Below are positions 8,921 to 17,861 of a stretch of DNA of 64,000 nt, one piece after another. The stretch is taken from positions 806,001-870,000 of the forward strand of contig NZ_WJII01000001.1 in assembly GCF_009649635.1 (NCBI RefSeq), given 5' to 3'. The position numbers and the translations under genes are program-made. This stretch comes from Microbacterium sp. SYP-A9085 (GTDB lineage: Bacteria > Actinomycetota > Actinomycetes > Actinomycetales > Microbacteriaceae). Numbering within the stretch: position 1 is the first letter of the stretch; each line of letters starts with the position of its first letter. The notes under the pieces were generated by a model, which searched no databases, had not been told where the DNA came from, and saw only the letters and a program-made list of their open reading frames with translations.

Positions 8921-9970
8921 ATGCGTGCAGTGGTTTTCGAGCAGTGGAAGACACCGCCCACCCTGAAGGACGTCGAGAGACCCGCACCCGGACCGGGGGA
9001 GGTGCTGCTGAAGATCGCCGGTGCCGGCGCGTGTCACTCGGACATCGCGGTGTTCCATGACTATGACGAGAGCATGGGGATGCGGCAGCTGAACCCGAGC
9101 TACGTGCTCGGCCACGAGAACTCCGGGTGGATCGAACAGATCGGTGAGGGCGTCACCGGACTGGAGGTCGGCGACGCGTTCCTCGTGTACGGCCCGATCG
9201 GGTGCGGGCACTGCCCGGCGTGCTCCCGGGGCCAGGACACGTACTGCCAAAACGTCGCCGATATGCCGTACCTGGCCACCGGTCTCGGCCGCGACGGCGG
9301 GATGGCCGAGTACATGACCGTGCCGGCGCGCAACCTCGTGCCGCTCGGCGACGCCGACCCGTACGCGGCCGCACCGCTGGCCGACGCCGGGCTCACGCCG
9401 TATCACGCGATCAAGCTGTCGCTGCCGAAGCTGGCGGGCGGCGGCAAGTCGGCGCTCGTGATCGGCCTGGGGGGCCTCGGCCTGGTCGCCGTGCAGATCC
9501 TGCGCGCGATCACCGGCGCCACGGTGATCGCCACCGACATGAAGCCCGAGGCGATGGCCCGCGCCGAGGAGTTCGGCGCAGTGACCGTGCCCGGCGGCGA
9601 CGGGCAGGCCGAGCGGATCCGCGAGCTGACCGGCGGCGACGGGGTCACCGCCGTCTTCGACTTCGTCGGCGTCGCTCCCACGATCGCGCTGGCCGCGGCA
9701 TCCGTCGCCCGCCAGGGCCGGGTCACGATTGTCGGGATCGCCGGCGGCGTGTTCGAGTGGAGCTTCTACAAGGTGCCGTACGAGGTCGACTTCACGAGTA
9801 CCTACTGGGGCACGATCGAGGAGCTGCACGAGGTCGCCGCGCTCTACCGGGCCGGCCAGATCGCGCCGGACGTCGAATACTTCGCGATGGATGACGCGCT
9901 CGAGGCGTATCAGAAGCTGCAGGACGGGCAGATCGCCGGACGCGCGGTCGTCACACCGAACGGGCGGTGA
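8921..9970 (+). CDS. Zinc-dependent alcohol dehydrogenase, NAD(P)-binding
   Basis: A 349-residue medium-chain dehydrogenase. Catalytic zinc ligands are Cys38 (GACHSD) and His65-Glu66 (GHEN), and the structural zinc is bound by Cys95, 98, 101 and 109 (CGHCPACSRGQDTYC). The Rossmann turn GLGGLG follows near residue 183. The substrate is unresolved; close relatives act on primary or secondary alcohols. A likely -10 TAGCGT at 8846 gives a leader of about 65 bases. The gene is monocistronic and is followed by a family B repeat. Confidence 0.9.
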   Translation: MRAVVFEQWKTPPTLKDVERPAPGPGEVLLKIAGAGACHSDIAVFHDYDESMGMRQLNPSYVLGHENSGWIEQIGEGVTGLEVGDAFLVYGPIGCGHCPACSRGQDTYCQNVADMPYLATGLGRDGGMAEYMTVPARNLVPLGDADPYAAAPLADAGLTPYHAIKLSLPKLAGGGKSALVIGLGGLGLVAVQILRAITGATVIATDMKPEAMARAEEFGAVTVPGGDGQAERIRELTGGDGVTAVFDFVGVAPTIALAAASVARQGRVTIVGIAGGVFEWSFYKVPYEVDFTSTYWGTIEELHEVAALYRAGQIAPDVEYFAMDDALEAYQKLQDGQIAGRAVVTPNGR

Positions 9971-10021
9971 CGGTCGCGGCGCGGTCTTGACCGGGACGCT
10001 GATCCGCGCGGGGGATGTCGC

Positions 10022-10088
10022 TCGCGCTGCACTTTTCAGCGTTCGCGTCATCGATTGTCTGGCGCGAATGCGGATTCGTGTAGCGCGA
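10022..10088 (+). repeat. Palindromic repeat family B, copy 3 (67 bp)
   Basis: Ends TCGCGCTGCACTTTTC and GATTCGTGTAGCGCGA pair with a few mismatches, and the inner stem is TTCGCGTCA with TGGCGCGAA. It lies between the convergent alcohol dehydrogenase and LysR genes. Confidence 0.82.
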
Positions 10089-10107
10089 GCGAGAACGCCG
10101 GCGGCCC

Positions 10108-11022
10108 TTACGCCCGATGCGCCCGCTCCGGCGGGAAGCCGGACTCGGCCTCGGTCGCCGCCAGCACGAGATCCCGGAACCACAGCAGCGAGCTCGCCTC
10201 CTGGTGCGCGGAGCGCATGTACAGCCGCACCTCCACTGGGTCGAACGGGAACGGCAGGTCGCGCAGCACGAGCGGCCACTCGCGCGCCCACCACACCGCG
10301 AGGCTGTACGGCATCGTCGCGATCAGGTTCGTGGCGCACAGCATCGGCGGCAGCGCCGCGAAGTGGTTCATCACGGCCACCGGCTCGCGGGAGCCGCCCA
10401 GCCCCTCCACCGCCCGCTCGATGTTGGAGTGCCCCGACTCGCCGGTCACCACGGCGTGCGCGGCCGCCCGGTAGGTGTCGAGGTCGAGCTCGCGGGATGC
10501 CAGAGGGTTCGACTCCGCCATCACGACGACGTACCGCTCGCGCTTGAGCGTCCAGGTCTGGAACCCGCCGGGCACTATCGCCGAGTTGATCGCGACATCC
10601 ACCACCCCGCGCGCGAGTGTGTCGGCCATCCCGACGGGGTCGAGCTGGATGACGTCCACGCTCAGCCCGGGTCCTGCCGCGCGCACCCGCTCCACGATCC
10701 CGGCCAGCCAGTGCATCTCGCCGAGCTCCGACAGCGCGATCCGGAACCGCCGCGTCGAGGTCAGCGGATCGAACGCCTGCGCCGACACCGCGTTCTCGAT
10801 GCGTCCGAGCGCGTCGCGGATCACCGGGAACAGCTCCAGCGCGTACGGGGTCGGCAGCATCTCGCGGCCGGACCGGTAGAACAGCTCGTCCGCGACATCC
10901 CGCCGGAGCCTGGCCATCGCCTGGCTCACCGCCGACTGTGTCACGTGCAGCGCCGATGCCGCTCCGGTCAGGCTGCGCGCCTCGTACACGGCCATGAACG
11001 TGCGCAGCAGATTGAGGTCCAT
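10108..11022 (-). CDS. LysR family transcriptional regulator
   Basis: A 304-residue regulator with the winged helix at its N-terminus (MDLNLLRTFMAVYEARSLTG, then VTQSAVSQAMARLR) and a LysR effector-binding domain from about residue 90. The ATG giving MDLNLLRTF fits the family. A GTG 30 bases upstream overlaps the stop of the ABC ATPase gene as GTGA and would allow translational coupling, adding ten residues. It is the last gene of the minus-strand operon and probably regulates it in response to the transported compound. Confidence 0.88.
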   Translation of the reverse strand: MDLNLLRTFMAVYEARSLTGAASALHVTQSAVSQAMARLRRDVADELFYRSGREMLPTPYALELFPVIRDALGRIENAVSAQAFDPLTSTRRFRIALSELGEMHWLAGIVERVRAAGPGLSVDVIQLDPVGMADTLARGVVDVAINSAIVPGGFQTWTLKRERYVVVMAESNPLASRELDLDTYRAAAHAVVTGESGHSNIERAVEGLGGSREPVAVMNHFAALPPMLCATNLIATMPYSLAVWWAREWPLVLRDLPFPFDPVEVRLYMRSAHQEASSLLWFRDLVLAATEAESGFPPERAHRA

Positions 11023-11048
11023 GACCCCATATTGACGGTCCTTCACGA

Positions 11049-11846
11049 TCACGACGTGGGAACCGCACCCGTCCGTGCCATCAGCTGGCTCGACGCCTTG
11101 ATGTTCTTGTAGATGTGCGCGCGCATCTCGCCGAACTCCGGCAGCTGCTTGGTCAGCAGCTGGTCGCGCGGCTTAGGCAGCGCCACCTCGACGTCCTCAT
11201 CGATGAACGTGGGCCGCGGCCCCATCACGAGCACCCGGTCGGCGAGGTAGATCGACTCGTCGATGTCGTGCGTGACGAACACGATCGTGACGTCGAACTC
11301 GTCGCGCACGGTCATCACCAGATCCTCCAGATCCGCGCGGGTCTGGGCATCCAGCGCCCCGAACGGCTCGTCCATCAGGAGGATCTTCGGCTGATACGCC
11401 AGGCCCCGGGCGATCGCCACCCGCTGCTGCATCCCGCCGGACAGCTGCCACGGATACCGGTCGGTGAACCCGCTCAGGCCCACCGATGCCAGCGCGTGCG
11501 CGACCCGCTCACGCTTCTCGGCGCGGGCCAGCTTGATCCGCCGCAGCGGGAACGCGACGTTGTCGGACACCGACATCCACGGGTACAGCGAGTTCGCGTA
11601 GTCCTGGAACACCAGCGCTATCTGCTCGGGGGGACCGGACACGGCCCGCCCGTCGACCTCGACCGTGCCGGATGTCGGCGCCAGCAGCCCCGCCATCAGC
11701 TTGAGCACCGTGGTCTTGCCGCAGCCGGACGGGCCGACGATAGTGACGATCTCGCCCCCGCCGATCGTGAACGACAGGTCCTTGACGGCGAGCGTGCCGT
11801 CGGCGGCGTCGCCGTAGCGCTTGCTCACGCCGGTCAGTGTCAGCAT
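11049..11846 (-). CDS. ABC transporter ATPase, nitrate/sulfonate/taurine type
   Basis: A 265-residue single-cassette ATPase. Walker A is GPSGCGKTT, the Q-loop follows in VFQDYANSLYPW, the signature is LSGGMQQRVAIARGL and Walker B is ILLMDEPFGALD, ending in the H-loop FVTHDIDE. The pattern fits the SsuB/TauB/NrtD group. It powers the two permeases upstream in the operon. Confidence 0.93.
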   Translation of the reverse strand: MLTLTGVSKRYGDAADGTLAVKDLSFTIGGGEIVTIVGPSGCGKTTVLKLMAGLLAPTSGTVEVDGRAVSGPPEQIALVFQDYANSLYPWMSVSDNVAFPLRRIKLARAEKRERVAHALASVGLSGFTDRYPWQLSGGMQQRVAIARGLAYQPKILLMDEPFGALDAQTRADLEDLVMTVRDEFDVTIVFVTHDIDESIYLADRVLVMGPRPTFIDEDVEVALPKPRDQLLTKQLPEFGEMRAHIYKNIKASSQLMARTGAVPTS

Positions 11847-11856
11847 GACGTTCCTT

Positions 11857-12636
11857 TCACCGCGCCGCAGCGCGGGCCCCGCGGTGCCAGGCCAGCACGC
11901 GGCGCTCGATCAGTGTGAACACGAGATTCAGCAGGTAGCCGAGCAGCCCCAGCAGCAGGATGCCCGACCACATGTCGGCCAGCGCGAACGTGCGCTGCGC
12001 CTGCAGCACGAAGTAGCCGAGGCCGTCGGTCGAGGCCACCATCTCGCTGATGACCATCAGGATGATCGCCAAGGGCAGCGCCGTGCGCATGCCCGCGAAG
12101 ATCTGCGGCGATGCCGCGCGCAGCTGCACGTGCAGCAGGTCGTCGGATGTCGGGATGTGGTACACCCGCGCCGTCTCCGACATCGTCGGCTCGATGCCCG
12201 AGACGCCGTCCATCGTGTTCAGCAGGATCGGCCAGATGCACACGAACGCGATCAGCGCCACCTTCGCGGACGAGTCCACGCCGATCGCCACGATCGTGAA
12301 CGGCAGCAGCGCGGGCGGCGGGATCGCGCGCAGGAACTCGATGATCGGCGACGCCTGCCGGCGCAGCCACGCCACCCGCCCCAGGAGCACACCCAGCGCC
12401 ACGCCCAGTCCGGCCGCGATCAGGTATCCGCTGAGCAGCCGCACGAGCGACGGCACGAGATCCAGCGGGATCCGCGCGAACAGCCAGTTCTTCTGGAACG
12501 CGATCAGCACGTCCTGCAGCGGCGGGAAGTAGAAGCCGCCACCGGTGTTCGTGAACACCAGCACGCCCAGCACGACGAGCACCGGCAGCAGCACTTCGGC
12601 GGCGATGTACAGGCCGTTGCGCTTCGCGCGGTTCAT
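11857..12636 (-). CDS. ABC transporter permease (second of a pair)
   Basis: A 259-residue membrane protein with five to six hydrophobic segments and a BPD-type permease core. The EAA-like loop with the ATPase contact reads AGMRTALPLAIILMVISEMVAS. Its start overlaps the end of the other permease gene by ATGA. Two different permeases with one ATPase suggest a heterodimeric channel, unlike the homodimeric TauC/SsuC pattern. Confidence 0.9.
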   Translation of the reverse strand: MNRAKRNGLYIAAEVLLPVLVVLGVLVFTNTGGGFYFPPLQDVLIAFQKNWLFARIPLDLVPSLVRLLSGYLIAAGLGVALGVLLGRVAWLRRQASPIIEFLRAIPPPALLPFTIVAIGVDSSAKVALIAFVCIWPILLNTMDGVSGIEPTMSETARVYHIPTSDDLLHVQLRAASPQIFAGMRTALPLAIILMVISEMVASTDGLGYFVLQAQRTFALADMWSGILLLGLLGYLLNLVFTLIERRVLAWHRGARAAAR

Positions 12637-13454
12637 GACTGCGCCTTCCGGTGCGAGGGATGCCATCTCAGGACGCGCTTCTCGAGCCACGCGAACAGCG
12701 CGTTCAGCAGCAGGCCGAGGATGCCGGACAGGACGACGAACGCGTACATCACGTCCACCGCGCTGCCTTCCCGGGCGAGGTTGATCTGCTCGCCGATGCC
12801 GCCGGCGTTGATCACTATCTCGCCGGTGAGCACGAGGATCAGCGCGACCGTGGAGGCGATCCGGATGCCGGTGGCCAGGTAGGGCACGGCGCTGGGCAGC
12901 ACGACCCGCAGTGCGATGTCGCGGCGGCGGATCTGGAACGAGCGGGCCGTGTCCAGCTGCGTGGGCAGGACGTTGCGCACCCCGTAGATCGTCTGGATCA
13001 GCAGCGGCCAGATCGCCGCGAACGTGGCCAGGAAGATCTTGCCGTCGCCGAGGTTGCGCCCGAACAGCAGGAACACCAGCGGGATCAGCGCGACCGACGG
13101 CACCGGCCGCAGGAACTCCACGATCGGCCGGGTCGCGCGGTAGGCGAGCTCGCTGGAGCCCAGCAGCAGACCGAACGGCACCGCGATCAGGATCGCCAGT
13201 CCCAGGCCGATCGCCCAGCCGCGCAGCGTGTCCAGGATCGCCCACCATGCCACCGGGCTGCCGAGCTCGCCGATCAGCGTCGTGAACACGACCGACGGCG
13301 GGGGCAGGAAGCGGCTGGGCAGGATCTCGAGCCGGGTCAGCAGCTCGGCCAGCGCCAGCACGACGACGACGCCGCCGAGCGAGCCGATCCCTCTACCTGC
13401 GCGTCGCAGCAGGGGGACCGGCCCGCCGGCCGCGGGGCGGGTGATCACCGTCAC
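12633..13454 (-). CDS. ABC transporter permease (first of a pair)
   Basis: A 273-residue permease of the same superfamily as the next gene, with the segment RPVPSVALIPLVFLLFG and the contact loop TGIRIASTVALILVLTGEIV. It lies 13 bases after the binding-protein gene. Sequence similarity to the second permease is clear at PIVEFLR and P..ALIP, so the two probably arose by duplication. Confidence 0.9.
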   Translation of the reverse strand: MTVITRPAAGGPVPLLRRAGRGIGSLGGVVVVLALAELLTRLEILPSRFLPPPSVVFTTLIGELGSPVAWWAILDTLRGWAIGLGLAILIAVPFGLLLGSSELAYRATRPIVEFLRPVPSVALIPLVFLLFGRNLGDGKIFLATFAAIWPLLIQTIYGVRNVLPTQLDTARSFQIRRRDIALRVVLPSAVPYLATGIRIASTVALILVLTGEIVINAGGIGEQINLAREGSAVDVMYAFVVLSGILGLLLNALFAWLEKRVLRWHPSHRKAQS

Positions 13455-13467
13455 GATGTCCTCGAGG

Positions 13468-14451
13468 TCAGGGCTTGTAGATCAGGTCGGCGACCTTCAG
13501 GTCCTTCTCCAGCGTGCCGTACTTCTTCGTGTAGCCGACGAGCTGCTGCATCAGGTCCTGGTTCAGCTCGGGGTTGAACACGGGAAGCCGGATGGCGTTC
13601 GCCATCTCCGCCTTCACGGACGTGTACGTCGGGATGATCTTGCGCACCGCGTCCGGGTTGTCACGCGCGTACTCCACGGACTTGATGATCGCGCGGGTGA
13701 ACGCGGCCACCGTGGCAGGATCGCGGTCGATCACCTGCTGCGAGGTCTCCCAGGCGCCGTTGGGGAAGTTCTCGCCCATCACGACATACGGGGTGTCCAC
13801 GACACGGCCGCCGGCGTTCAGCACCGCCGTCACGAACGGCTCGGGCACGAGCGCGGCATCCACCCGTCCCTGCTCGAGTGCGACCGGCATCTCCGGGAAC
13901 GGGATCTCGGTGAGCTTGATCTTCGACTGGTCGATGCCCTGCTTCTCCAGCGACGCGCGCACCTGCACCTCGGCGACGCCCTTGAGCGCGTTCACGGCAA
14001 TCGTCGCGGTGGCGAGGTCCGCGGGCGTGTGCACAGGGCTGTTCTTGCCGGCCACGACGATCTGCCAGTCCTTGTCGGCCGTGTTCGCGCCGGTGTCGTT
14101 GCCGGCGAGGAACTTCAGTGGCAGGCCCTGGGACTGCGCGGTGAACACCGGCACGTAGCCGGCGGCGATGAAGTCGAACGAGCCGCCCAGCACGCCGGTG
14201 ATCATCTCGCTGCCGGACTGCACGTTCTGGATCGTGACATCCAGCCCCTCGTCCTTGAAGAAGCCCTGCTGCTGGCCGAGCTGCACCGATGCGAGGTTCG
14301 CGGTGGGAAGCGACGCGACCGTGATCGCGACGGGCTTGCCGTCCTTGTGCTCGGTCGGGGTGCTCGGGGCGGATGAGCACGCCGTGACGACGAGGGCGGA
14401 TGCCGCGAGCCCCGCCGCGGCGAGGATCAGGCGGGTACGGACTGAGGACAT
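13468..14451 (-). CDS. NMT1/taurine-type substrate-binding lipoprotein
   Basis: A 327-residue receptor with a lipoprotein signal peptide (lipobox VVTAC near residue 25) and the NMT1-like fold: VASLPTANLASVQLGQQQGFFKDEGLDVTI, GGSFDFIAAGYVP and GRVDAALVPEPF can be recognised in pieces. Members bind nitrate, sulfonates, thiamine precursors or aromatic acids, and the ligand here cannot be told. GGAGAC is placed eight bases before the ATG. The partner enzyme upstream uses thiamine diphosphate. Confidence 0.88.
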   Translation of the reverse strand: MSSVRTRLILAAAGLAASALVVTACSSAPSTPTEHKDGKPVAITVASLPTANLASVQLGQQQGFFKDEGLDVTIQNVQSGSEMITGVLGGSFDFIAAGYVPVFTAQSQGLPLKFLAGNDTGANTADKDWQIVVAGKNSPVHTPADLATATIAVNALKGVAEVQVRASLEKQGIDQSKIKLTEIPFPEMPVALEQGRVDAALVPEPFVTAVLNAGGRVVDTPYVVMGENFPNGAWETSQQVIDRDPATVAAFTRAIIKSVEYARDNPDAVRKIIPTYTSVKAEMANAIRLPVFNPELNQDLMQQLVGYTKKYGTLEKDLKVADLIYKP

Positions 14452-14536
14452 CGTTGTCTCCTTCGGGGGGTGGAGGGTTCGGTACTCCGGGGGTGGGGTC
14501 GGTTCTCGGGGGTGGGGTGGTTCTTGGGGTGGGGGG

Positions 14537-16186
14537 TCAGTTCTCGTCCATCGAGTGGCCGAGCAGCCACGACGGGAAGGCCGCGGTCTTGGCGTCGATG
14601 ACGAAGGGGCGGGTGCGGGGGCCGTCCAGCCAGTCCTGCAGCGGCGCGATGTCGGCCTCGGACCGCACCGTGATCGCCTCGCAGCCGTAGCCGCGGGCAA
14701 GGGCGGCGATGTCCGTCTCCGGGAACGAGACGATCTCGAGCTGGTCGGTGACGTGCTTGAAGTGCTGCACCTCGGCGCCGTACGCGTTGTCGTTGTAGAC
14801 CAGCACGAGCAGGCCCAACTGGAGCCGCACGGCGGTGTCCAGTTCGACGTGGCTCATCATGAAACCGCCGTCGCCGATCCCGGCGACCGGGATGCGGTCG
14901 GGGTGCGCGAGGCCCGCGCCGATGGCGCTGGCAAGGCCGAGCCCGATCGACTGGAATGCGAGCGGGACGCTGTAGCCGTGCACGTCGGGGACCTGCAGGT
15001 ACGCGCCGGGGTACCCGTTGAAGTTGCCGCCGTCGGGCACGACGATGCGGCGCAGCGGCACCATCGCGTCCACGGCGTTCGTGAACGTGCGCGGGTCGAT
15101 GTGCGTGTCGTCGCCGCGGTCTTCGAACGGCTGCTCCCGCCACAGCAGCGTGTCGATGAGCTTCGTCTCGACCTCGTCGGTGCGGTATCCGCGCTGCTGG
15201 ACGCCGGCGGCGTCGAGCCGGTCGGCGACGGCCTCGGCCACCGCGGCGGTGTCGCCGAGGATGCCCAGGTCGATGCGGGTGTGACTGCCGAGGGCGTCGG
15301 CGGTGTCGTCGATCTGGACGATCGTCTTGTCCTTCAGGAGCGTGCCGTTGCGGCTCGTCCAGCGGTTGAGGCTCGCGCCGAACGCGACCAGCAGGTCGGC
15401 GCCGGCGATCAGCTCGGCGCCGCCGTCGGTGGCGAACCCGCCCATCACGTCGATGTGCCACGGGTCGTCGTGGAAAAGGCCGCGCGCGGCGGCGGAGGTC
15501 GTGAGCAGGGCGCCGACGGATGCCGCGATCCGCCGGATCTGCGCCTTGGCGTGCCATCCGCCGCGCCCGGCGACGAGGACCGGCCGCTCGGCGCGCGCCA
15601 GGAGGTCCGCGAGTTGCTCGATCGAGGCGCCGCCGGCGCCGGCGCCGGTAACGGCGGGCACGGCGGGCACGGCATCCTCGTCCCAGTCCACGAGCGCGGT
15701 CTGCAGGTCGATGGGCACCGAGAGCACGACGGTGCGGCGGTCCTTCACCGCGTGCACGTAGGCCCTGTACGTGTCGGCGACGGCGGTCTCGGGGCGGTGC
15801 ACGCGCATAGCGGCGGCGCCGAGCGCGGCGACAGCATCGTCCTGGTCGATGTAGAAGTTCGAGGTCTTCGCGAACCCGGGGGTGTCGCCGGTGAGGACGA
15901 TGATCGGGGTGCGCGCCTTGGCGGCCTCGGTGATGCCGGTCATCGCGTTGGTCAGGCCGCAGCCCTGGTGCAGGCTCACCACCGCGACCTCGCCGGTGGT
16001 GCGGGAGTAGGCGTCGGCCATGCAGGTCGCGCCCATCTCGTGCCGGGCGGCCACGAACGGCATCCCGCCGCTGAGCAGGGCGTTCGTCATGTGGAAGTTG
16101 CCGCTGCCGACGACTCCGAACACGCGGCTCACCCCGAGGCGGGCGAGCGTGAGCCCCACTGCTTCGGCGACCGTGACCTGACCCAT
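14537..16186 (-). CDS. Thiamine diphosphate-dependent enzyme, acetolactate synthase-like
   Basis: A 549-residue enzyme with the three-domain layout of acetolactate synthase, benzoylformate decarboxylase and relatives. The cofactor-activating Glu is at residue 50 (ARHEMGA). The metal-diphosphate motif GDGGFMM followed about 25 residues on by YNDNAYG lies in the C-terminal third. No ilvN-type regulatory subunit is nearby and ilvD is 45 kb away, so biosynthetic acetolactate synthase is unlikely. A catabolic 2-oxoacid decarboxylase or lyase acting on the transported compound fits the operon better. The ATG has GGGAGG upstream. Confidence 0.8.
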   Translation of the reverse strand: MGQVTVAEAVGLTLARLGVSRVFGVVGSGNFHMTNALLSGGMPFVAARHEMGATCMADAYSRTTGEVAVVSLHQGCGLTNAMTGITEAAKARTPIIVLTGDTPGFAKTSNFYIDQDDAVAALGAAAMRVHRPETAVADTYRAYVHAVKDRRTVVLSVPIDLQTALVDWDEDAVPAVPAVTGAGAGGASIEQLADLLARAERPVLVAGRGGWHAKAQIRRIAASVGALLTTSAAARGLFHDDPWHIDVMGGFATDGGAELIAGADLLVAFGASLNRWTSRNGTLLKDKTIVQIDDTADALGSHTRIDLGILGDTAAVAEAVADRLDAAGVQQRGYRTDEVETKLIDTLLWREQPFEDRGDDTHIDPRTFTNAVDAMVPLRRIVVPDGGNFNGYPGAYLQVPDVHGYSVPLAFQSIGLGLASAIGAGLAHPDRIPVAGIGDGGFMMSHVELDTAVRLQLGLLVLVYNDNAYGAEVQHFKHVTDQLEIVSFPETDIAALARGYGCEAITVRSEADIAPLQDWLDGPRTRPFVIDAKTAAFPSWLLGHSMDEN

Positions 16187-16311
16187 GCTGATGCCTCCCG
16201 CGTCGTTGCGTGTGCCTCCGAGCCTGGCAACGCCTGGCGCATAAGTCGACTGAAAGTTGCTTTGCCTCTCCATCAGCTGGGCTAATGGATGTCGCGTTTC
16301 GGCTCTTTCGC

Positions 16312-16378
16312 TCGCGCTGCAGTTTTCCGCGTGCGCGTCACGGATTTACAGGCGCGGATGCCGAATCGTGCCGCGCGA
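16312..16378 (+). repeat. Palindromic repeat family B, copy 4 (67 bp)
   Basis: Ends TCGCGCTGCAGTTTTC and GAATCGTGCCGCGCGA pair imperfectly, and the inner stem is GTGCGCGTCA with AGGCGCGGAT. It lies in the gene-free stretch 16187-16548 between two minus-strand genes; apart from this repeat and the tandem units after it, only the upstream region of the thiamine-diphosphate enzyme is present. Confidence 0.8.
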
Positions 16379-16399
16379 ACGCCAAGCCCGCGCGAAACT

Positions 16400-16456
16400 G
16401 TGGCGCGGATGCCGGTTTGTGGCGCGGATGCTGAATGGTGGCGCGGATGCTAAATG
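16400..16456 (+). repeat. Three 19-bp tandem units derived from repeat B
   Basis: GTGGCGCGGATGC begins at 16400, 16419 and 16438, a strict 19-base period. The unit matches the right inner arm of the adjacent family B palindrome, so it looks like a local expansion of half an element. Confidence 0.75.
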
Positions 16457-16548
16457 GGCGAGGGCCCGCGCGGCCGCGCCCTGTGTGGATGTCAGGCGTC
16501 CGCCGAGCACGAGACCTCGCACACCGCTGCATGCGGTGGCGGCATCCC

Positions 16549-17235
16549 TCACCGCACGAGCGTGAGCGAGAACTCGATGGCGCCGGCGTCGTCCACGCGG
16601 ACGAAGCCGAGGCTCGGGGCGTGGATGCCGTAATCCGCGAGCGTGATCGGGATGCTGCCCGCCACCTGCGCGCGCTCGCCGTCGAACACGGCATCCAGCG
16701 TCACCGTCACGCTGCGGGTGGTGCCGGCGAGCGTGAGGTCGCCGGTCGCCGCCACCGTGTGCTTCGCGCCCAGGCGTGGCGCGGGTGCCGCCGCCACCGG
16801 CTCGGTCAGCGTGAACGTCGCCGTCGGGTACCGGAACGTCTGCATCGTCGTGCTGCGGAAGTACGAGTCGCGGCTGCCCTGATCGGTCGTGATTGAAGCG
16901 ACGTCGACGGTGAACGATGCCGCCGTCAGCGTATCGCCGTCGACCGTCAGCATCCCGTTCACCGTGTCGGTGCGGCCGACGACCGTCGCCTCGGCGCCAT
17001 TGAGCACCTCGTGGATGCGATATCCGGCGTATGACCCGTCGGCGACCCGCCACGCGCCCTGCACGGCGGCCGGGTCGACGGCGGGACCGGATGTCGCGGC
17101 GACCGTGAGCGTCGGCACTGGCGCCGCGTGACCCACGATGACGTCGCGGTAGAACGCCGGGCCGGCCAGGGCGGCGACCGCTCCGGCCACTACGACGCCG
17201 GCGACGATCACGACGGTGAGGGTGCGCTTGCTCAT
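16549..17235 (-). CDS. YceI family protein, membrane-anchored
   Basis: A 228-residue protein with an N-terminal membrane segment (about residues 5-25) and a YceI lipocalin-like barrel. Barrel segments include GAWRVADGSYAGYRIHEVLNG, FTVDVASITTDQGSRDSYFRS and GDLTLAGTTRSVTVTLDA, read in parts. YceI proteins bind isoprenoid-like lipids outside the cytoplasm; the ligand here is unknown. TACGGT sits seven bases ahead of the start, overlapping a GGAAGGG ribosome site. Confidence 0.87.
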   Translation of the reverse strand: MSKRTLTVVIVAGVVVAGAVAALAGPAFYRDVIVGHAAPVPTLTVAATSGPAVDPAAVQGAWRVADGSYAGYRIHEVLNGAEATVVGRTDTVNGMLTVDGDTLTAASFTVDVASITTDQGSRDSYFRSTTMQTFRYPTATFTLTEPVAAAPAPRLGAKHTVAATGDLTLAGTTRSVTVTLDAVFDGERAQVAGSIPITLADYGIHAPSLGFVRVDDAGAIEFSLTLVR

Positions 17236-17313
17236 CCCTTCCACCGTAGGCGGTGCCGACCGAGGGGCGGCGCGGGGCTGCCGAAGCCGTCCGCGCCGGT
17301 GCATGCTGGAGCC

Positions 17314-17700
17314 ATGAGTGAGAGCGGCCGCCGCGCTGCGGCGCAGCGCGCATTCGACCCCGTCGCCCGAATCCTGGCCGGGCGGCGCTGGTTTCCGCTG
17401 TGGGCGGTCATCCACCATCGCGGGCGCCGCAGCGCCACCGCGTACGCGACACCGATCGCCGTCATTCCGACCGTCGACAGGGATGTCGTGCTCATCGGAC
17501 TGCCATGGGGAGTGACCACGAACTGGGCCCGCAACGTCGTCGCCGCCGGAGGCGCGAGCCTGACGTGGAAGGGCCGCGACCGGCAGATGACCGCGCCGCG
17601 CATCGTCGGCGGGGGCGAGGCCGCGACGCTCGCGAGGCGGGCGTTCCGGCCGGTGGTGCGCCGGATGCCGGGTGCGATAGTGCTGCACCTGGAGGCGTAG
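17314..17700 (+). CDS. Deazaflavin (F420)-type nitroreductase family protein
   Basis: A 128-residue small split-barrel protein of the DUF385/Ddn type. Recognisable segments are HHRGRRSATAYATPIAV, LPWGVTTNWARNVVAAGG and LTWKGRDRQM. Such proteins bind F420 or flavin, or are uncharacterised relatives, and act on quinones or nitro compounds in the cytoplasm or at the membrane. A weak box CATGCT sits six bases before the ATG. It diverges from the yceI-like gene. Confidence 0.72.
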   Translation: MSESGRRAAAQRAFDPVARILAGRRWFPLWAVIHHRGRRSATAYATPIAVIPTVDRDVVLIGLPWGVTTNWARNVVAAGGASLTWKGRDRQMTAPRIVGGGEAATLARRAFRPVVRRMPGAIVLHLEA

Positions 17701-17861
17701 TTCGCCCGCGCGCCGGGTGTCGGATTCCGTCGGCGCCACGCCGCCACGGCTGCGTGGCGCCCGGCGTGTCGGGCCCGATCTCCGACGCTGGGCACGCGGC
17801 GGGCGAGGGACGCCGGGCCGCCGCGGTGGCGGGATGCGGCATCCCGCACGAGGATGGAGGC

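Noticed and set aside
16187..16548. Thiamine riboswitch ahead of the thiamine-diphosphate enzyme
   Set aside because: The upstream region lacks the conserved CUGAGA and ACCUGA-type elements and is filled by repeats.
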